Source of the DNA: Akkermansiaceae bacterium
GTDB lineage: Bacteria > Verrucomicrobiota > Verrucomicrobiia > Verrucomicrobiales > Akkermansiaceae
Direction of reading: 5' to 3'
Assembly: GCA_028822935.1 (NCBI GenBank)
Contig: JAPKCM010000007.1
Location: 29,554-93,553, forward strand
Length of the DNA: 64,000 bases
Below the pieces are notes generated by a model. That model was not told the DNA's origin, did no database searches, and worked only from the letters and a program-made list of their open reading frames with translations. The position numbers and the translations under genes are program-made. The first letter of the stretch is position 1. Each line of letters begins with the position of its first letter. Shown in pieces: positions 52,698 to 61,162 of this stretch.

Positions 52698-53954
52698 ATG
52701 AGCGAGACCACTACTTACGAGGCTCCCGACACCGCTGCTGTCGCAGCAAAAGCAGCCGATGACTACCGTTCTGAAACGGATGATGTTCTCGGCGAAAAGA
52801 TGGTCCTGAATATGGGGCCTTCCCACCCTGCGACCCATGGCGTGCTTCGACTTGTGCTGGAACTCGATGGAGAGATCATTGAAAAGGCAGAACCTCACAT
52901 CGGCTATCTTCACCGTGGTGACGAAAAGATTGCCGAAAACATGCACTACAATCAATTCGTTCCCTACACGGACCGACTCGATTACTTGGCCCCTCTTGCG
53001 AACAATGTCGCTTATGCCTGTGCTGTTGAGAAGCTGATGGGCTGGGAACTTCCTCCCCGGGGGCAAGCGCTCAGGGTTCTTTGCTGTGAGCTGGCTCGCC
53101 TTTCCTCCCATATGCTGGGTGTTGGAGTCTGTGCCATGGACGTAGGCGCGATGACCGTGTTCCTCTACACTTTTGCCGAGCGCGAAAAGATCTACAATTT
53201 CTGTGAGCAGCTCACCGGCGCTCGCTTCACTACCTCATACACGCGAGTTGGCGGGCAAATTCGCGATCTTCCAGATGGCTTGGTCGGCGACATTCGTAAA
53301 TTTCTAGACGAGTGCAGCAAAAGCATCGATGATATTTCCTCTCTTCTCGATAAGAATAAGATCTACCTCGAGCGGATGTGTGATGTCGGCACAATCTCCA
53401 AGGAAGATGCCATCAGCTATGGCATGACTGGCCCAAATCTTCGTGCTTGTGGAGTTGATCGCGATCTCCGCAAGGATAGCCCCTACTTGGGCTACGAACA
53501 GTATGAATTCGATGTCCCTATCGGAGAAAATGGCGATTGTTATGACCGCTACCTCGTTCGCATGGAGGAAATGCGCCAGTCCATTCGTATTCTTCGTCAG
53601 GTAATGGACACAATGCCCGAGGGTGACATCAACATCGTTGACCCTAAGTCTGTCCTCCCAAATAAAGAGCGCGTTATGATGAGCATGGAAGAGCTCATTC
53701 ATCACTTTATCGTCTCCACTCAAGGCATTGATGCGCCGGAGGGAGAAGTATACTTTGCCGCTGAGAACCCCAAAGGGGAACTTGGCTTTTATATCAACTC
53801 CAAAGGCGGAGGAGTCCCCTATCGCCTTAAAATTCGCGCACCATCCTTTGTGAACCTTGGCATCTGTGCCGATCTTCTAAAAGGGCACATGGTTTCCGAT
53901 ATTCCTGCGATCCTTGGCTCACTCGACTTTGTCATGGGTGAGTGTGATCGTTAA
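52698..53954 (+). CDS. nuoD: NADH-quinone oxidoreductase subunit D (NuoD)
   Basis: 418 aa. The 49-kDa-type subunit of respiratory complex I that forms the quinone pocket with NuoB. The typical NMGPSHPATHGVLRLVLELDGE starts near residue 40 (shown here shortened), HRGDEKI and YTDRLDYLAP follow, and the end IPAILGSLDFVMGECDR matches the family's terminal GS(I/L)D..xGE.DR. The short N-terminal extension (AAVAAKAADD) is unremarkable. First gene of nuoDEF; nuoA, nuoB and nuoC are not in the window. Confidence 0.96.
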   Translation: MSETTTYEAPDTAAVAAKAADDYRSETDDVLGEKMVLNMGPSHPATHGVLRLVLELDGEIIEKAEPHIGYLHRGDEKIAENMHYNQFVPYTDRLDYLAPLANNVAYACAVEKLMGWELPPRGQALRVLCCELARLSSHMLGVGVCAMDVGAMTVFLYTFAEREKIYNFCEQLTGARFTTSYTRVGGQIRDLPDGLVGDIRKFLDECSKSIDDISSLLDKNKIYLERMCDVGTISKEDAISYGMTGPNLRACGVDRDLRKDSPYLGYEQYEFDVPIGENGDCYDRYLVRMEEMRQSIRILRQVMDTMPEGDINIVDPKSVLPNKERVMMSMEELIHHFIVSTQGIDAPEGEVYFAAENPKGELGFYINSKGGGVPYRLKIRAPSFVNLGICADLLKGHMVSDIPAILGSLDFVMGECDR

Positions 53955-53989
53955 GTGCTCATTCTAATTACCTACTTCCCTTTTTTCCG

Positions 53990-54826
53990 GTGAACTCAAG
54001 ACTTTCAGTCCCCCAGCCTCGAAAGATTGATCGAGATCAGCTCAGCTATCTCTCAGACTCGTCGATAGTGGTCCCTCTTCCAAAGAGCGTTGATCGCGCT
54101 CAACTAGAATTTCTTTCTGGAAATGGAAACATCAATCCCCCTTCAACAGCTTTAATTGATCGTAGCCTGATCCGCTATCACTCGAATGATGGGATCATTC
54201 GAGTGCCCAAAGCGCAAAGCACCTCTCGCGATGATATTGAGCGGCTTCGTCCTAAACTCACGGTCTTGGAAGAGAATATTGCGTCACCAGTGACTCCTGG
54301 ATCGCGGTTCTTTCCTCCTTTCGAAATCACTCCGGAGCTCGAAAAGAAAGCGGCAAGCCGCATCGCCCAGTATCCTGCAGAGGAGAGTCGTTCGGCGGTT
54401 CTCCCGCTTCTCCACGAAGTGCAGCACACGTTTGGTTTCATCAGCCCTGAATCGATTGATTGGGTTGCCCAACAACTCAGCATCGAGCCCATCAAAGTGG
54501 TCGAAGTAGTAACCTTCTATCCTGGATTCCGACAAAAGGCTCCAGGTAGGCTCCACGTTAGAGTGTGTCGCACCCTTTCCTGTGCCATGGGTGGCTCTCA
54601 GAAGCTCATGGACAAGCTTTGCGCAATTACCGGAATCGATCGGGCCGAAGCTGATGGTCACAAAGACCCCATCTCGGTCTCCCCTTGTGGAAACTTTTCA
54701 GTCGAGTATGCGGAATGCCTCGCCTCTTGCGGAACTGCTCCCGTTTGTCTTGTGAATGATGATTTTCACGAGGGAATCACCGCCCACAAAGCCGCTAACC
54801 TCTTGGACAGCTACGAAAACGCCTAA
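53990..54826 (+). CDS. nuoE: NADH-quinone oxidoreductase subunit E (NuoE) with a repeat-bearing N-terminal extension
   Basis: 278 aa; ordinary NuoE has about 160-170. The C-terminal part (about 115-278) is standard: a helical region (ITPELEKKAASRIAQYP), then a thioredoxin-like domain that binds the [2Fe-2S] cluster N1a with CRTLSCAMGG and ECLASCGTAPVC (C-x4-C and C-x3-C). The first about 100 residues are an extension containing four degenerate units of 21-22 residues (see repeat entry). The start is GTG at 53990; no later start gives a better ribosome site. It lies 35 nt after nuoD and 12 nt before nuoF. Confidence 0.93.
   Translation: MNSRLSVPQPRKIDRDQLSYLSDSSIVVPLPKSVDRAQLEFLSGNGNINPPSTALIDRSLIRYHSNDGIIRVPKAQSTSRDDIERLRPKLTVLEENIASPVTPGSRFFPPFEITPELEKKAASRIAQYPAEESRSAVLPLLHEVQHTFGFISPESIDWVAQQLSIEPIKVVEVVTFYPGFRQKAPGRLHVRVCRTLSCAMGGSQKLMDKLCAITGIDRAEADGHKDPISVSPCGNFSVEYAECLASCGTAPVCLVNDDFHEGITAHKAANLLDSYENA
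54011..54247 (+). repeat. Four-unit degenerate repeat in the NuoE N-terminus
   Basis: Residues 8-86 contain four units with a 21-22-residue period, each with Pro, then (I/V)DR or SR, a Leu/Ile and an aromatic-x-Ser ending: VPQPRKIDRDQLSYLS, VPLPKSVDRAQLEFLS, NPPSTALIDRSLIRYHS, VPKAQSTSRDDIERL. Unit 3 aligns with the MoxR repeat (I-x-P-P-S-x-A-x-I ... Y-x-S-x-D). Confidence 0.75.
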
Positions 54827-54838
54827 TTTACTGAGCAT

Positions 54839-56236
54839 ATGAGTGACGTCACCTACATCTCCGGCAAAGAACCTCACGAGAAAGAGTATCGCCTAATCTT
54901 TAAGAATATTGATCGTGAAGGTTGGGATACCTCCATCGATCGCTATCTTCAAGAAGGTGGATATGAAATGCTCAAAAAAAGCCTCGGAATGGAGCCGAAG
55001 GCGGTTATCGCAGAGGTCAAAACTTCGGGCCTTCGTGGACGAGGCGGCGCGGGATTCCCGACGGGTGTAAAATGGGGGTTCATTCCACCCACAAACACCA
55101 AGCCGGTCTACCTGATCTGCAATGGTGATGAGTCTGAACCCGGCACCTTCAAGGATCGTTACGTCTTACACCAAGATCCTCATCAGTTGATTGAGGGAAT
55201 GGCAATCTCCTCTTTTGCTGTCGGCGCTCATATCGCCTACGTCTACATCCGGGAAGAGTTTCCCGAGGCGGCGATCATTCTTGAAAAGGCGATTGCAGAA
55301 GCTCGTGAGAAAGGATTTCTGGGCCAGAACATTCAAGGATCAGGCTTTGATCTCGAAATCTATGTCCATCGTGGAGCGGCTGCCTATATCTGCGGTGAGG
55401 AAACCGGACTCATCGAGTCCCTGGAGGGAAAGCGTCCATATCCTCGGATTAAACCTCCCTACTTTCCTGCTGCGATGGGTCTCTACATGTGCCCCACTAT
55501 CGTCAATAACGTGGAATCACTTTGCCATGTCGTTCATATCCTCAAGATGGGTGGCGAAGAATATGTGAAGCTTGGAACCCCGAGGAACTCCGGGACTCGT
55601 ATTCTTTGTGTTTCCGGAGACGTTAAAAATTCTGGATACTTTGAGGTCGAGGTCGGCAAGGTCACCTTCCGCGAATTACTTTACGATATGTGTGGAGGAC
55701 CCAAGGATGGCCGTGAGTTTAAGGCGGTCATTCCCGGCGGCTCTTCTTCCAAGATTCTTCGATGCAACGAGTCCTTTAAGATTGGCCGTGGCGACGACGC
55801 CAAAGATCTTGAATTTTGGGATCTCCCCCTCGATTTCGACACTCTCGCAGCCGCGGGTTCAATGGCTGGCTCTGGTGGTGTTATCGTGATGGATGACTCC
55901 CGCAAGATGTCCTGGGTCCTCAACAATATTACCCATTTCTACGCCCATGAATCCTGTGGTCAGTGCACACCTTGTCGTGAAGGATCGACCTGGATGCGCA
56001 AGATCTCTGATCGTCTCGCTAATGGCACGGCCACACCAGACGACGTGGACACCCTTGAAGAAGTCGCCTACCAAATCGACGGAAAAACCATCTGCGCCTT
56101 TGGTGAAGCATCAGCTTGGCCCGTTGAAGCGATGATCGATAAATACCGGGAGGAGCTCATCGCCGACACCTCAGAAGAGAATCGCTTTCGATCCGAAGAG
56201 CGGGTTGAGCAGGAAAAATTCCTCTCCAAATCCTAA
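54839..56236 (+). CDS. nuoF: NADH-quinone oxidoreductase subunit F (NuoF)
   Basis: 465 aa. The 51-kDa-type subunit that binds NADH and FMN and holds cluster N3. NADH-binding loop GLRGRGGAGFPTGVKW, FMN region YLICNGDESEPGTFKDR, the block AYICGEETGLIESLEGKRP and the [4Fe-4S] ligands ESCGQCTPCREG are all present. It accepts electrons from NADH, so repression by Rex at low NADH is sensible. Last gene of nuoDEF; the next gene (trpD) is convergent. nuoG and the membrane subunits are not found here. Confidence 0.96.
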   Translation: MSDVTYISGKEPHEKEYRLIFKNIDREGWDTSIDRYLQEGGYEMLKKSLGMEPKAVIAEVKTSGLRGRGGAGFPTGVKWGFIPPTNTKPVYLICNGDESEPGTFKDRYVLHQDPHQLIEGMAISSFAVGAHIAYVYIREEFPEAAIILEKAIAEAREKGFLGQNIQGSGFDLEIYVHRGAAAYICGEETGLIESLEGKRPYPRIKPPYFPAAMGLYMCPTIVNNVESLCHVVHILKMGGEEYVKLGTPRNSGTRILCVSGDVKNSGYFEVEVGKVTFRELLYDMCGGPKDGREFKAVIPGGSSSKILRCNESFKIGRGDDAKDLEFWDLPLDFDTLAAAGSMAGSGGVIVMDDSRKMSWVLNNITHFYAHESCGQCTPCREGSTWMRKISDRLANGTATPDDVDTLEEVAYQIDGKTICAFGEASAWPVEAMIDKYREELIADTSEENRFRSEERVEQEKFLSKS

Positions 56237-56275
56237 AATCAGGCTAAGGCGTTTAGTATTAGGCAAGGGACAGGG

Positions 56276-57319
56276 CTATCCAGCGCATTCCTGTAGTCGC
56301 ACAAGTCTTTCAAGAGCCTCTCCCTCGTCAATGAGCGAACTGGCTTTCCGGATTGCGGCCTCCATGTTGTCTTCAAGGCCTGCACACGCAATCGCGGCCG
56401 CGGCGTTGAGGACAACGATATCCCGTTTAGGTCCCTTGTCTTTTCCTGAAAGAATATCCTTTAGGATCACGGCATTCTCAGAGGAGTTTCCTCCCTTGAG
56501 ATCTTGGATGTCAGCAATCTCCAGATCAAAATCCAATGGATGAATTTCCTCATCAACGAGCCCCTGGAACCTTCCAGATTTATAGATCCTTGAAGGCCCC
56601 ATGAGGCTGACTTCATCGACAGCACGTCCGTCTGCGGTAGAACCGTTGACGACCCAAGCACTATCACGGCCCATGCGCTGCAGGATATCGGCAAAGACCG
56701 GACAAAGAGCTTCGTCCATCACGCCCACGAGTTGGCATTCTGGTTGTGCGGGATTGAGCAGAGGTCCAATGAGATTGAAGATTGTCCTCACCCCTTCCTT
56801 CGCGAGCTCAGCACGGACAGGAGCGACCGCCTTGAATGCGGGGTGATAGAGAGGTGCAAAAAGGAATCCAACTCCCGCTTTTCCAAGGCATTCGCCTACC
56901 TTTTCCGAAGAGAGATCCAAAGGGATTCCAAGTTCACTCAGGACATCCGAACTCCCACTCTTCGATGTGACTCCACGGTTCCCGTGCTTGATCACCGTGG
57001 CCCCTGCTGCTGCGACAACAAACATGCTGGTGGTAGAGATATTGAAGAGATTCAATTTATCTCCACCTGTGCCACATACATCGATGGTTGGTCCCTCGAA
57101 AGTCTGGCCCAAGAAGTCAGGCTTCACGGCTTTCTCTAGGAAGACGGCGACGAATTCCGCGATCTCAGCAGCAGTTTCACCTTTGGTAGCAAGAGCTTTC
57201 AAGAGGCGCTTTTTTTTTGGAAGACCTGCGGCTTCATCCAGCAGGAATTCTGCCGCAACCGTGATCTCGCGCGGCTCCAGATCTTCTCTGTTCTCGAGGT
57301 GGTGAATCAATGCGTCCAT
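56276..57319 (-). CDS. trpD: Anthranilate phosphoribosyltransferase
   Basis: 347 aa. It joins anthranilate and PRPP in tryptophan synthesis. The PRPP-binding loop VCGTGGDKLNLFNIS and the anthranilate/Mg region KHGNRGVTSKSGSSDVLSELG are typical; the phosphate and metal region RTIFNLIGPLLNPA also fits the family. It stands alone on the minus strand; other trp genes are not nearby. It is divergent from the M1 peptidase gene. Confidence 0.94.
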   Translation of the reverse strand: MDALIHHLENREDLEPREITVAAEFLLDEAAGLPKKKRLLKALATKGETAAEIAEFVAVFLEKAVKPDFLGQTFEGPTIDVCGTGGDKLNLFNISTTSMFVVAAAGATVIKHGNRGVTSKSGSSDVLSELGIPLDLSSEKVGECLGKAGVGFLFAPLYHPAFKAVAPVRAELAKEGVRTIFNLIGPLLNPAQPECQLVGVMDEALCPVFADILQRMGRDSAWVVNGSTADGRAVDEVSLMGPSRIYKSGRFQGLVDEEIHPLDFDLEIADIQDLKGGNSSENAVILKDILSGKDKGPKRDIVVLNAAAAIACAGLEDNMEAAIRKASSLIDEGEALERLVRLQECAG

Positions 57320-57435
57320 GGACCCAACCTATCACAAAATGAAGTGCCCTGAATAGCATTTTCAGAGCCGTGGTGATTCGAAATATGAGATCGCCTTCCC
57401 TTTTGAAAAAAGTTACGATAGTGATTTCACCCGTC

Positions 57436-59790
57436 ATGAAGATATTCACGCTTTTATCTCTTGGTCTGACAGCAATTATTGCCGCCCACCCCATTGAGTT
57501 TCACAAAGATCCCTTCCGTCAATTGGAGGAGCTTTGGCCCACCCCTACCGAAACACGCATTGCCTCCGGTGCTCCCGGACCGAAATATTGGCAACAACAA
57601 GCCGACTACGACATTCAGATCGAACTTGAGGAGAAAAAAAACATTCTCACGGGGGCGGCTCGTACGACTTACCACAATAAGTCTCCCCATACCCTACGCT
57701 ATCTCTGGATCCAAATGGACCGGAACCGCTTCATGCCAAAATCTCTGGGACACCAAAGCTCAGAAGCTCCTACCCTTTCTGGAACAGATCTTCGCGGTCT
57801 CGACCGGATCCTTCAGATGGAGCGATTCGACGGCGGGTTTAAAATCGATAGCATCGTTGATGATCGTGGCGCCGTTCTCAAGAACCGCGTCGTTGATACC
57901 ATGATGAAGGTAATCCTCCCTTCGCCCTTAAAGCCGGGCCAAAGATTCACCTATCGGATCGCTTGGCATTACCGACTCAACGACAGTGAGCGCCAGCGGG
58001 GGCGTTCCGGATTCGAGAAATACAAAGACGGGAATAAGATTTTTGAAATCGCCCAATGGTTTCCAAGGGTCGCGGCCTACACCGATATGCGGGGATGGCA
58101 GAACAAGGCCTTTCTTGGACGCGGCGAATTCGCTTTGGAATTCGGTAATTACCGAGTCGCGATCACCGTGCCTGACGACCATGTCGTAAGTGCTACAGGA
58201 GTCTTAAAGAACCCCGAACAGTGCCTTAAGAAGAGCTGGAGAGATCGGCTCAAGACAGCAGGGAATGCGTCGAAACCGATGTTCATTATCACCCCGGAAG
58301 AAGCAAAGAAGAACGAGTCTTCACGTCCTAATGGAACCAAGACTTGGGTATTTGAAGCTAAGAATGTGCGCGACTTTGCTTGGGCAAGCTCTCGTAAATT
58401 CATCTGGGATGCGGTGAAGCACAAACTCAGCACCAGTGGTAAGCCGGTTTGGGCCATGTCATTTTATCCCAACGAGGGTGAGCCGCTCTGGAGCAAATAT
58501 TCGACACACGCGATCATCCACACCCTCAATATCTACTCGAAATTCACCTTCGATTACCCCTACCCTGTCGCCATTTCTGTAAATGGCCCGGTTTACGGAA
58601 TGGAGTATCCCATGATCTGCTTCAACGGCCCCCAGCCGGAAGAAGACGGAACCTATACCGAGAAAACCAAACACAGTCTTATTTCTGTGATCATCCACGA
58701 GGTCGGTCACAACTGGTTTCCCATGATCGTGAATTCCGATGAGCGCCAGTGGAGTTGGATGGATGAAGGTCTCAACAGCTTCCTTCAAACACTCACAGAG
58801 GCTGAGTGGCAGAAATATTACCCCTCTCGCGCAGATCCTCGGAAAATTGGAACCTACATGCGCAGCAGTAATCAAGTACCCATCATGACGAACTCCGAGT
58901 CGATTCTTCAATTCGGACCAAACGCCTACGCCAAACCTGCCGTGGGACTCGCCATTCTTCGGGAAACCATTATGGGGCGGGAGATTTTCGACGAAGCGTT
59001 CCAAGAGTTTAGCCAGCGGTGGATGTTCAAGCGCCCGGAACCATCCGATTTCTTTCGCACGATGGAAGATGCTGCCGGGATTGACCTCGACTGGTTTTGG
59101 CGGAGCTGGTTCTACACCACAGACCATGTGGATCTAGCGGTGACAGGAATCACCCGCTACGTGATTGATGACGGTGACCCAGAAGATAAGTCGAAACGCG
59201 AGAAAACGGAGGACAAGGAATACAAGAAGAAGAGCCTGACCGACCAACGGAACAGCAAACTCCCAAAGTATGTTAATGAAACCAAAGGGCTTCACGATTT
59301 TTACGATAAACTGAAGCGCTTCAAGATCAGCGACGAGGATCGTAAATCGTTTGCGGATTCCCTCGCCGACTTGACTCCTGAGCAACGTAAACTTCTCAAG
59401 ACAAAGCAGGATTTTCAGGTGGTTTCCTTTGAAAACAAAGGAGGCGTCATCATGCCGATTCTAGTCGAACTTCACTTCGAGGAAGGCAAACCTCAGAAAA
59501 TTAATCTTCCGGCCGAAATGTGGAAAAAGAACAGTCGAAACGTCAAGCGCCTCTTTGTCACCAAGAGGCCAATCGTTAAAGTGGTCCTCGATTCCGGACA
59601 GCAGACAGCGGACACCAATCTTACCAATAACGTCTGGCCTCCGGAAATCGAAGAAGATCGATTTAAACCTGGTCCGAAAAAAGAGAGCAGCAACCCGATG
59701 CGCGCGAATCGCGAGAAAAAGGAGAAGGAGCAAAAAGAGCAGGAAGAGGCCAAAACAAAGAAGAAATCAGCCAAAGTCACGCAAAAGTAG
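57436..59790 (+). CDS. Exported M1 family zinc metallopeptidase
   Basis: About 784 aa. Signal peptide MKIFTLLSLGLTAIIA precedes the mature protein. The zinc site is HEVGH followed after 18 residues by Glu (HEVGHNWF ... WMDEGL), and the upstream substrate block reads GPVYGMEYPMICF in place of the common GAMEN motif. The C-terminal about 200 residues have no clear family match and end in a tail very rich in Lys and Glu. ATG at 57436 gives a standard signal peptide; upstream in-frame starts at 57370 would add a non-signal-like stretch. Confidence 0.88.
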   Translation: MKIFTLLSLGLTAIIAAHPIEFHKDPFRQLEELWPTPTETRIASGAPGPKYWQQQADYDIQIELEEKKNILTGAARTTYHNKSPHTLRYLWIQMDRNRFMPKSLGHQSSEAPTLSGTDLRGLDRILQMERFDGGFKIDSIVDDRGAVLKNRVVDTMMKVILPSPLKPGQRFTYRIAWHYRLNDSERQRGRSGFEKYKDGNKIFEIAQWFPRVAAYTDMRGWQNKAFLGRGEFALEFGNYRVAITVPDDHVVSATGVLKNPEQCLKKSWRDRLKTAGNASKPMFIITPEEAKKNESSRPNGTKTWVFEAKNVRDFAWASSRKFIWDAVKHKLSTSGKPVWAMSFYPNEGEPLWSKYSTHAIIHTLNIYSKFTFDYPYPVAISVNGPVYGMEYPMICFNGPQPEEDGTYTEKTKHSLISVIIHEVGHNWFPMIVNSDERQWSWMDEGLNSFLQTLTEAEWQKYYPSRADPRKIGTYMRSSNQVPIMTNSESILQFGPNAYAKPAVGLAILRETIMGREIFDEAFQEFSQRWMFKRPEPSDFFRTMEDAAGIDLDWFWRSWFYTTDHVDLAVTGITRYVIDDGDPEDKSKREKTEDKEYKKKSLTDQRNSKLPKYVNETKGLHDFYDKLKRFKISDEDRKSFADSLADLTPEQRKLLKTKQDFQVVSFENKGGVIMPILVELHFEEGKPQKINLPAEMWKKNSRNVKRLFVTKRPIVKVVLDSGQQTADTNLTNNVWPPEIEEDRFKPGPKKESSNPMRANREKKEKEQKEQEEAKTKKKSAKVTQK

Positions 59791-59857
59791 AAATCTATCG
59801 TGCTTCTTGATTGATTGACTTGCCAAGTGGGCGGGCGTCACTCCAAACTAGATCATC

Positions 59858-60289
59858 ATGAACGAAGCTTTTGCCGACAACGAACCGACGACTCCCTTTT
59901 CTGAAGTGCCTGCTGCTAAGGCAGCCGCTAACGACCTGCGCGCTGCTGCTGGCGGGACGGAAGCAAAAACAATCTCTCCAACCGAAGAGAAGGCTCGGCA
60001 ATTAAAGGAAGCTGCCATCGAGAAAACAACCCAACTCCGCGACTTCGCAGGAGAAAAGGCATCCGACCTCAAGGAGGCCGCTAGCGAAAAGGCAAATTAC
60101 TTTCGCGACTCTGCTGAAGAGACCGCCCACCAACTCCGCGGAGCCGCCAGCGAGCAATGGCAGGATACCCGCGTGAAGGCGCGCGAATTCCACGCTTCTA
60201 TGGAAGATTCCGTGCGCGCGAACCCGACCAAGGCTGTTCTTATTGCCGTGGGAGTAGGTTTTGTTGCGGGGCTGATCATTCGCCGATAG
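59858..60289 (+). CDS. YqjD/ElaB-like (DUF883) protein with LEA-like repeats
   Basis: 143 aa. The central part (about 40-110) consists of amphipathic 11-mer-like repeats such as EKARQLKEAA, GEKASDLKEAA, SEKANYFRDSA, similar to late-embryogenesis-abundant proteins. A glycine-zipper membrane anchor (AVLIAVGVGFVAGLIIRR) ends the protein, as in YqjD/ElaB, which bind ribosomes at the inner membrane in E. coli. It is followed by two genes in the same order as E. coli yqjD-yqjE-yqjK. The function is inferred from architecture only. Confidence 0.78.
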   Translation: MNEAFADNEPTTPFSEVPAAKAAANDLRAAAGGTEAKTISPTEEKARQLKEAAIEKTTQLRDFAGEKASDLKEAASEKANYFRDSAEETAHQLRGAASEQWQDTRVKAREFHASMEDSVRANPTKAVLIAVGVGFVAGLIIRR

Positions 60290-60307
60290 CCCATCCATCA
60301 AGACGCA

Positions 60308-60754
60308 ATGCTTTCAAATTCCTCAACCTCTTCAAAGGAGGGCCACGATTCATCGGGCTTGAAGGAAGAAGTCGTTTCTTTCTCTAAGAGCACCGGCGCC
60401 TATCTTTCGGCACGATCCGAACTCCTTGGGATTGAGGCTCGTGAGGCAGGAGTGGTCTACAGAGGTAAAATCATCTCTCTCGTTATTGCGGGACTTACTC
60501 TCGCTCTAGGTTACGTAATGCTCCTCGTGGTCGCAGTCGCCTTGCTTGGTGACTTTTTTGTTCAAAAATTCACCGGCCCATTGGCTGGATGGGTTGGGTC
60601 CGCCCTTGCTTTTGGCGGGCTCCACTTTCTCATCGGGGTGATTTTCTTCATAAAGTCCCGTAAGGGCTCAAGCGTCTCACTTTTTGAATCCACACGTGCC
60701 GAGTGGCACAAAGACCAACAATGGCTCAGTCAAAATTCCAAAAGAGAAAGTTAG
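60308..60754 (+). CDS. YqjE-like membrane protein (phage-holin-type superfamily)
   Basis: 148 aa. An N-terminal cytoplasmic helix (FSKSTGAYLSARSELLGIEARE) is followed by two membrane helices (IISLVIAGLTLALGYVMLLVVA and WVGSALAFGGLHFLIGVIFFI), the layout of YqjE/holin-3-6-type proteins. It is not a phage gene in this context. It starts 18 nt after the YqjD-like gene and overlaps the next gene by 34 nt. Confidence 0.75.
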   Translation: MLSNSSTSSKEGHDSSGLKEEVVSFSKSTGAYLSARSELLGIEAREAGVVYRGKIISLVIAGLTLALGYVMLLVVAVALLGDFFVQKFTGPLAGWVGSALAFGGLHFLIGVIFFIKSRKGSSVSLFESTRAEWHKDQQWLSQNSKRES

Positions 60755-61098
60755 AGTTGGTCACAGTGCTCGCTGCTCAGCGAACTGGAGTTTCATCCGC
60801 GCTCGCAGGATTGGAGCGCGAGCTGAGTGTGTCTCGACAACTCAAGAAGTCAGTCAAGGACCATCCGCTCCCCTGGTTTGCGGGTGCTTTTGGCTCAGCA
60901 GCTTTTCTGGGGTTACTGCTCCGTAGCTCCAAGAGAAACGGAAGCGTAAAAAGAAGCCGAATCGGCATCCTGCTGGGGCTTTGCTTTAGTCTCGCAAAGC
61001 CCGCCATTACAGCCTGGGTCATCGATAAGGCAAAAGAGGAAGCGTCTCGACGATTTCTCCCGCAAAATCGAAACTCCATGCTTGGCGAACCGCGTTAA
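60721..61098 (+). CDS. YqjK-like small protein
   Basis: 125 aa. Basic N-terminal part, a central hydrophobic stretch (LPWFAGAFGSAAFLGLLLR) and a second one (IGILLGLCFSLAKPAITAWVI). There is no strong family signature; position after the YqjD- and YqjE-like genes suggests a partner of these. ATG at 60721 (MAQSKFQKRK) is preferred over a GTG at 60703; it lies inside the end of the previous gene. Confidence 0.65.
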   Translation: MAQSKFQKRKLELVTVLAAQRTGVSSALAGLERELSVSRQLKKSVKDHPLPWFAGAFGSAAFLGLLLRSSKRNGSVKRSRIGILLGLCFSLAKPAITAWVIDKAKEEASRRFLPQNRNSMLGEPR

Positions 61099-61162
61099 GT
61101 AATGTTCCTTTACCGGACACTACTTCCCTGCCAAAAATCTTACACCCATCGCAATCTAATTT

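Noticed and set aside
60308..60754. Holin-like gene as evidence for a prophage
   Set aside because: No phage genes are around; size and position match YqjE in a yqjDEK-like operon.
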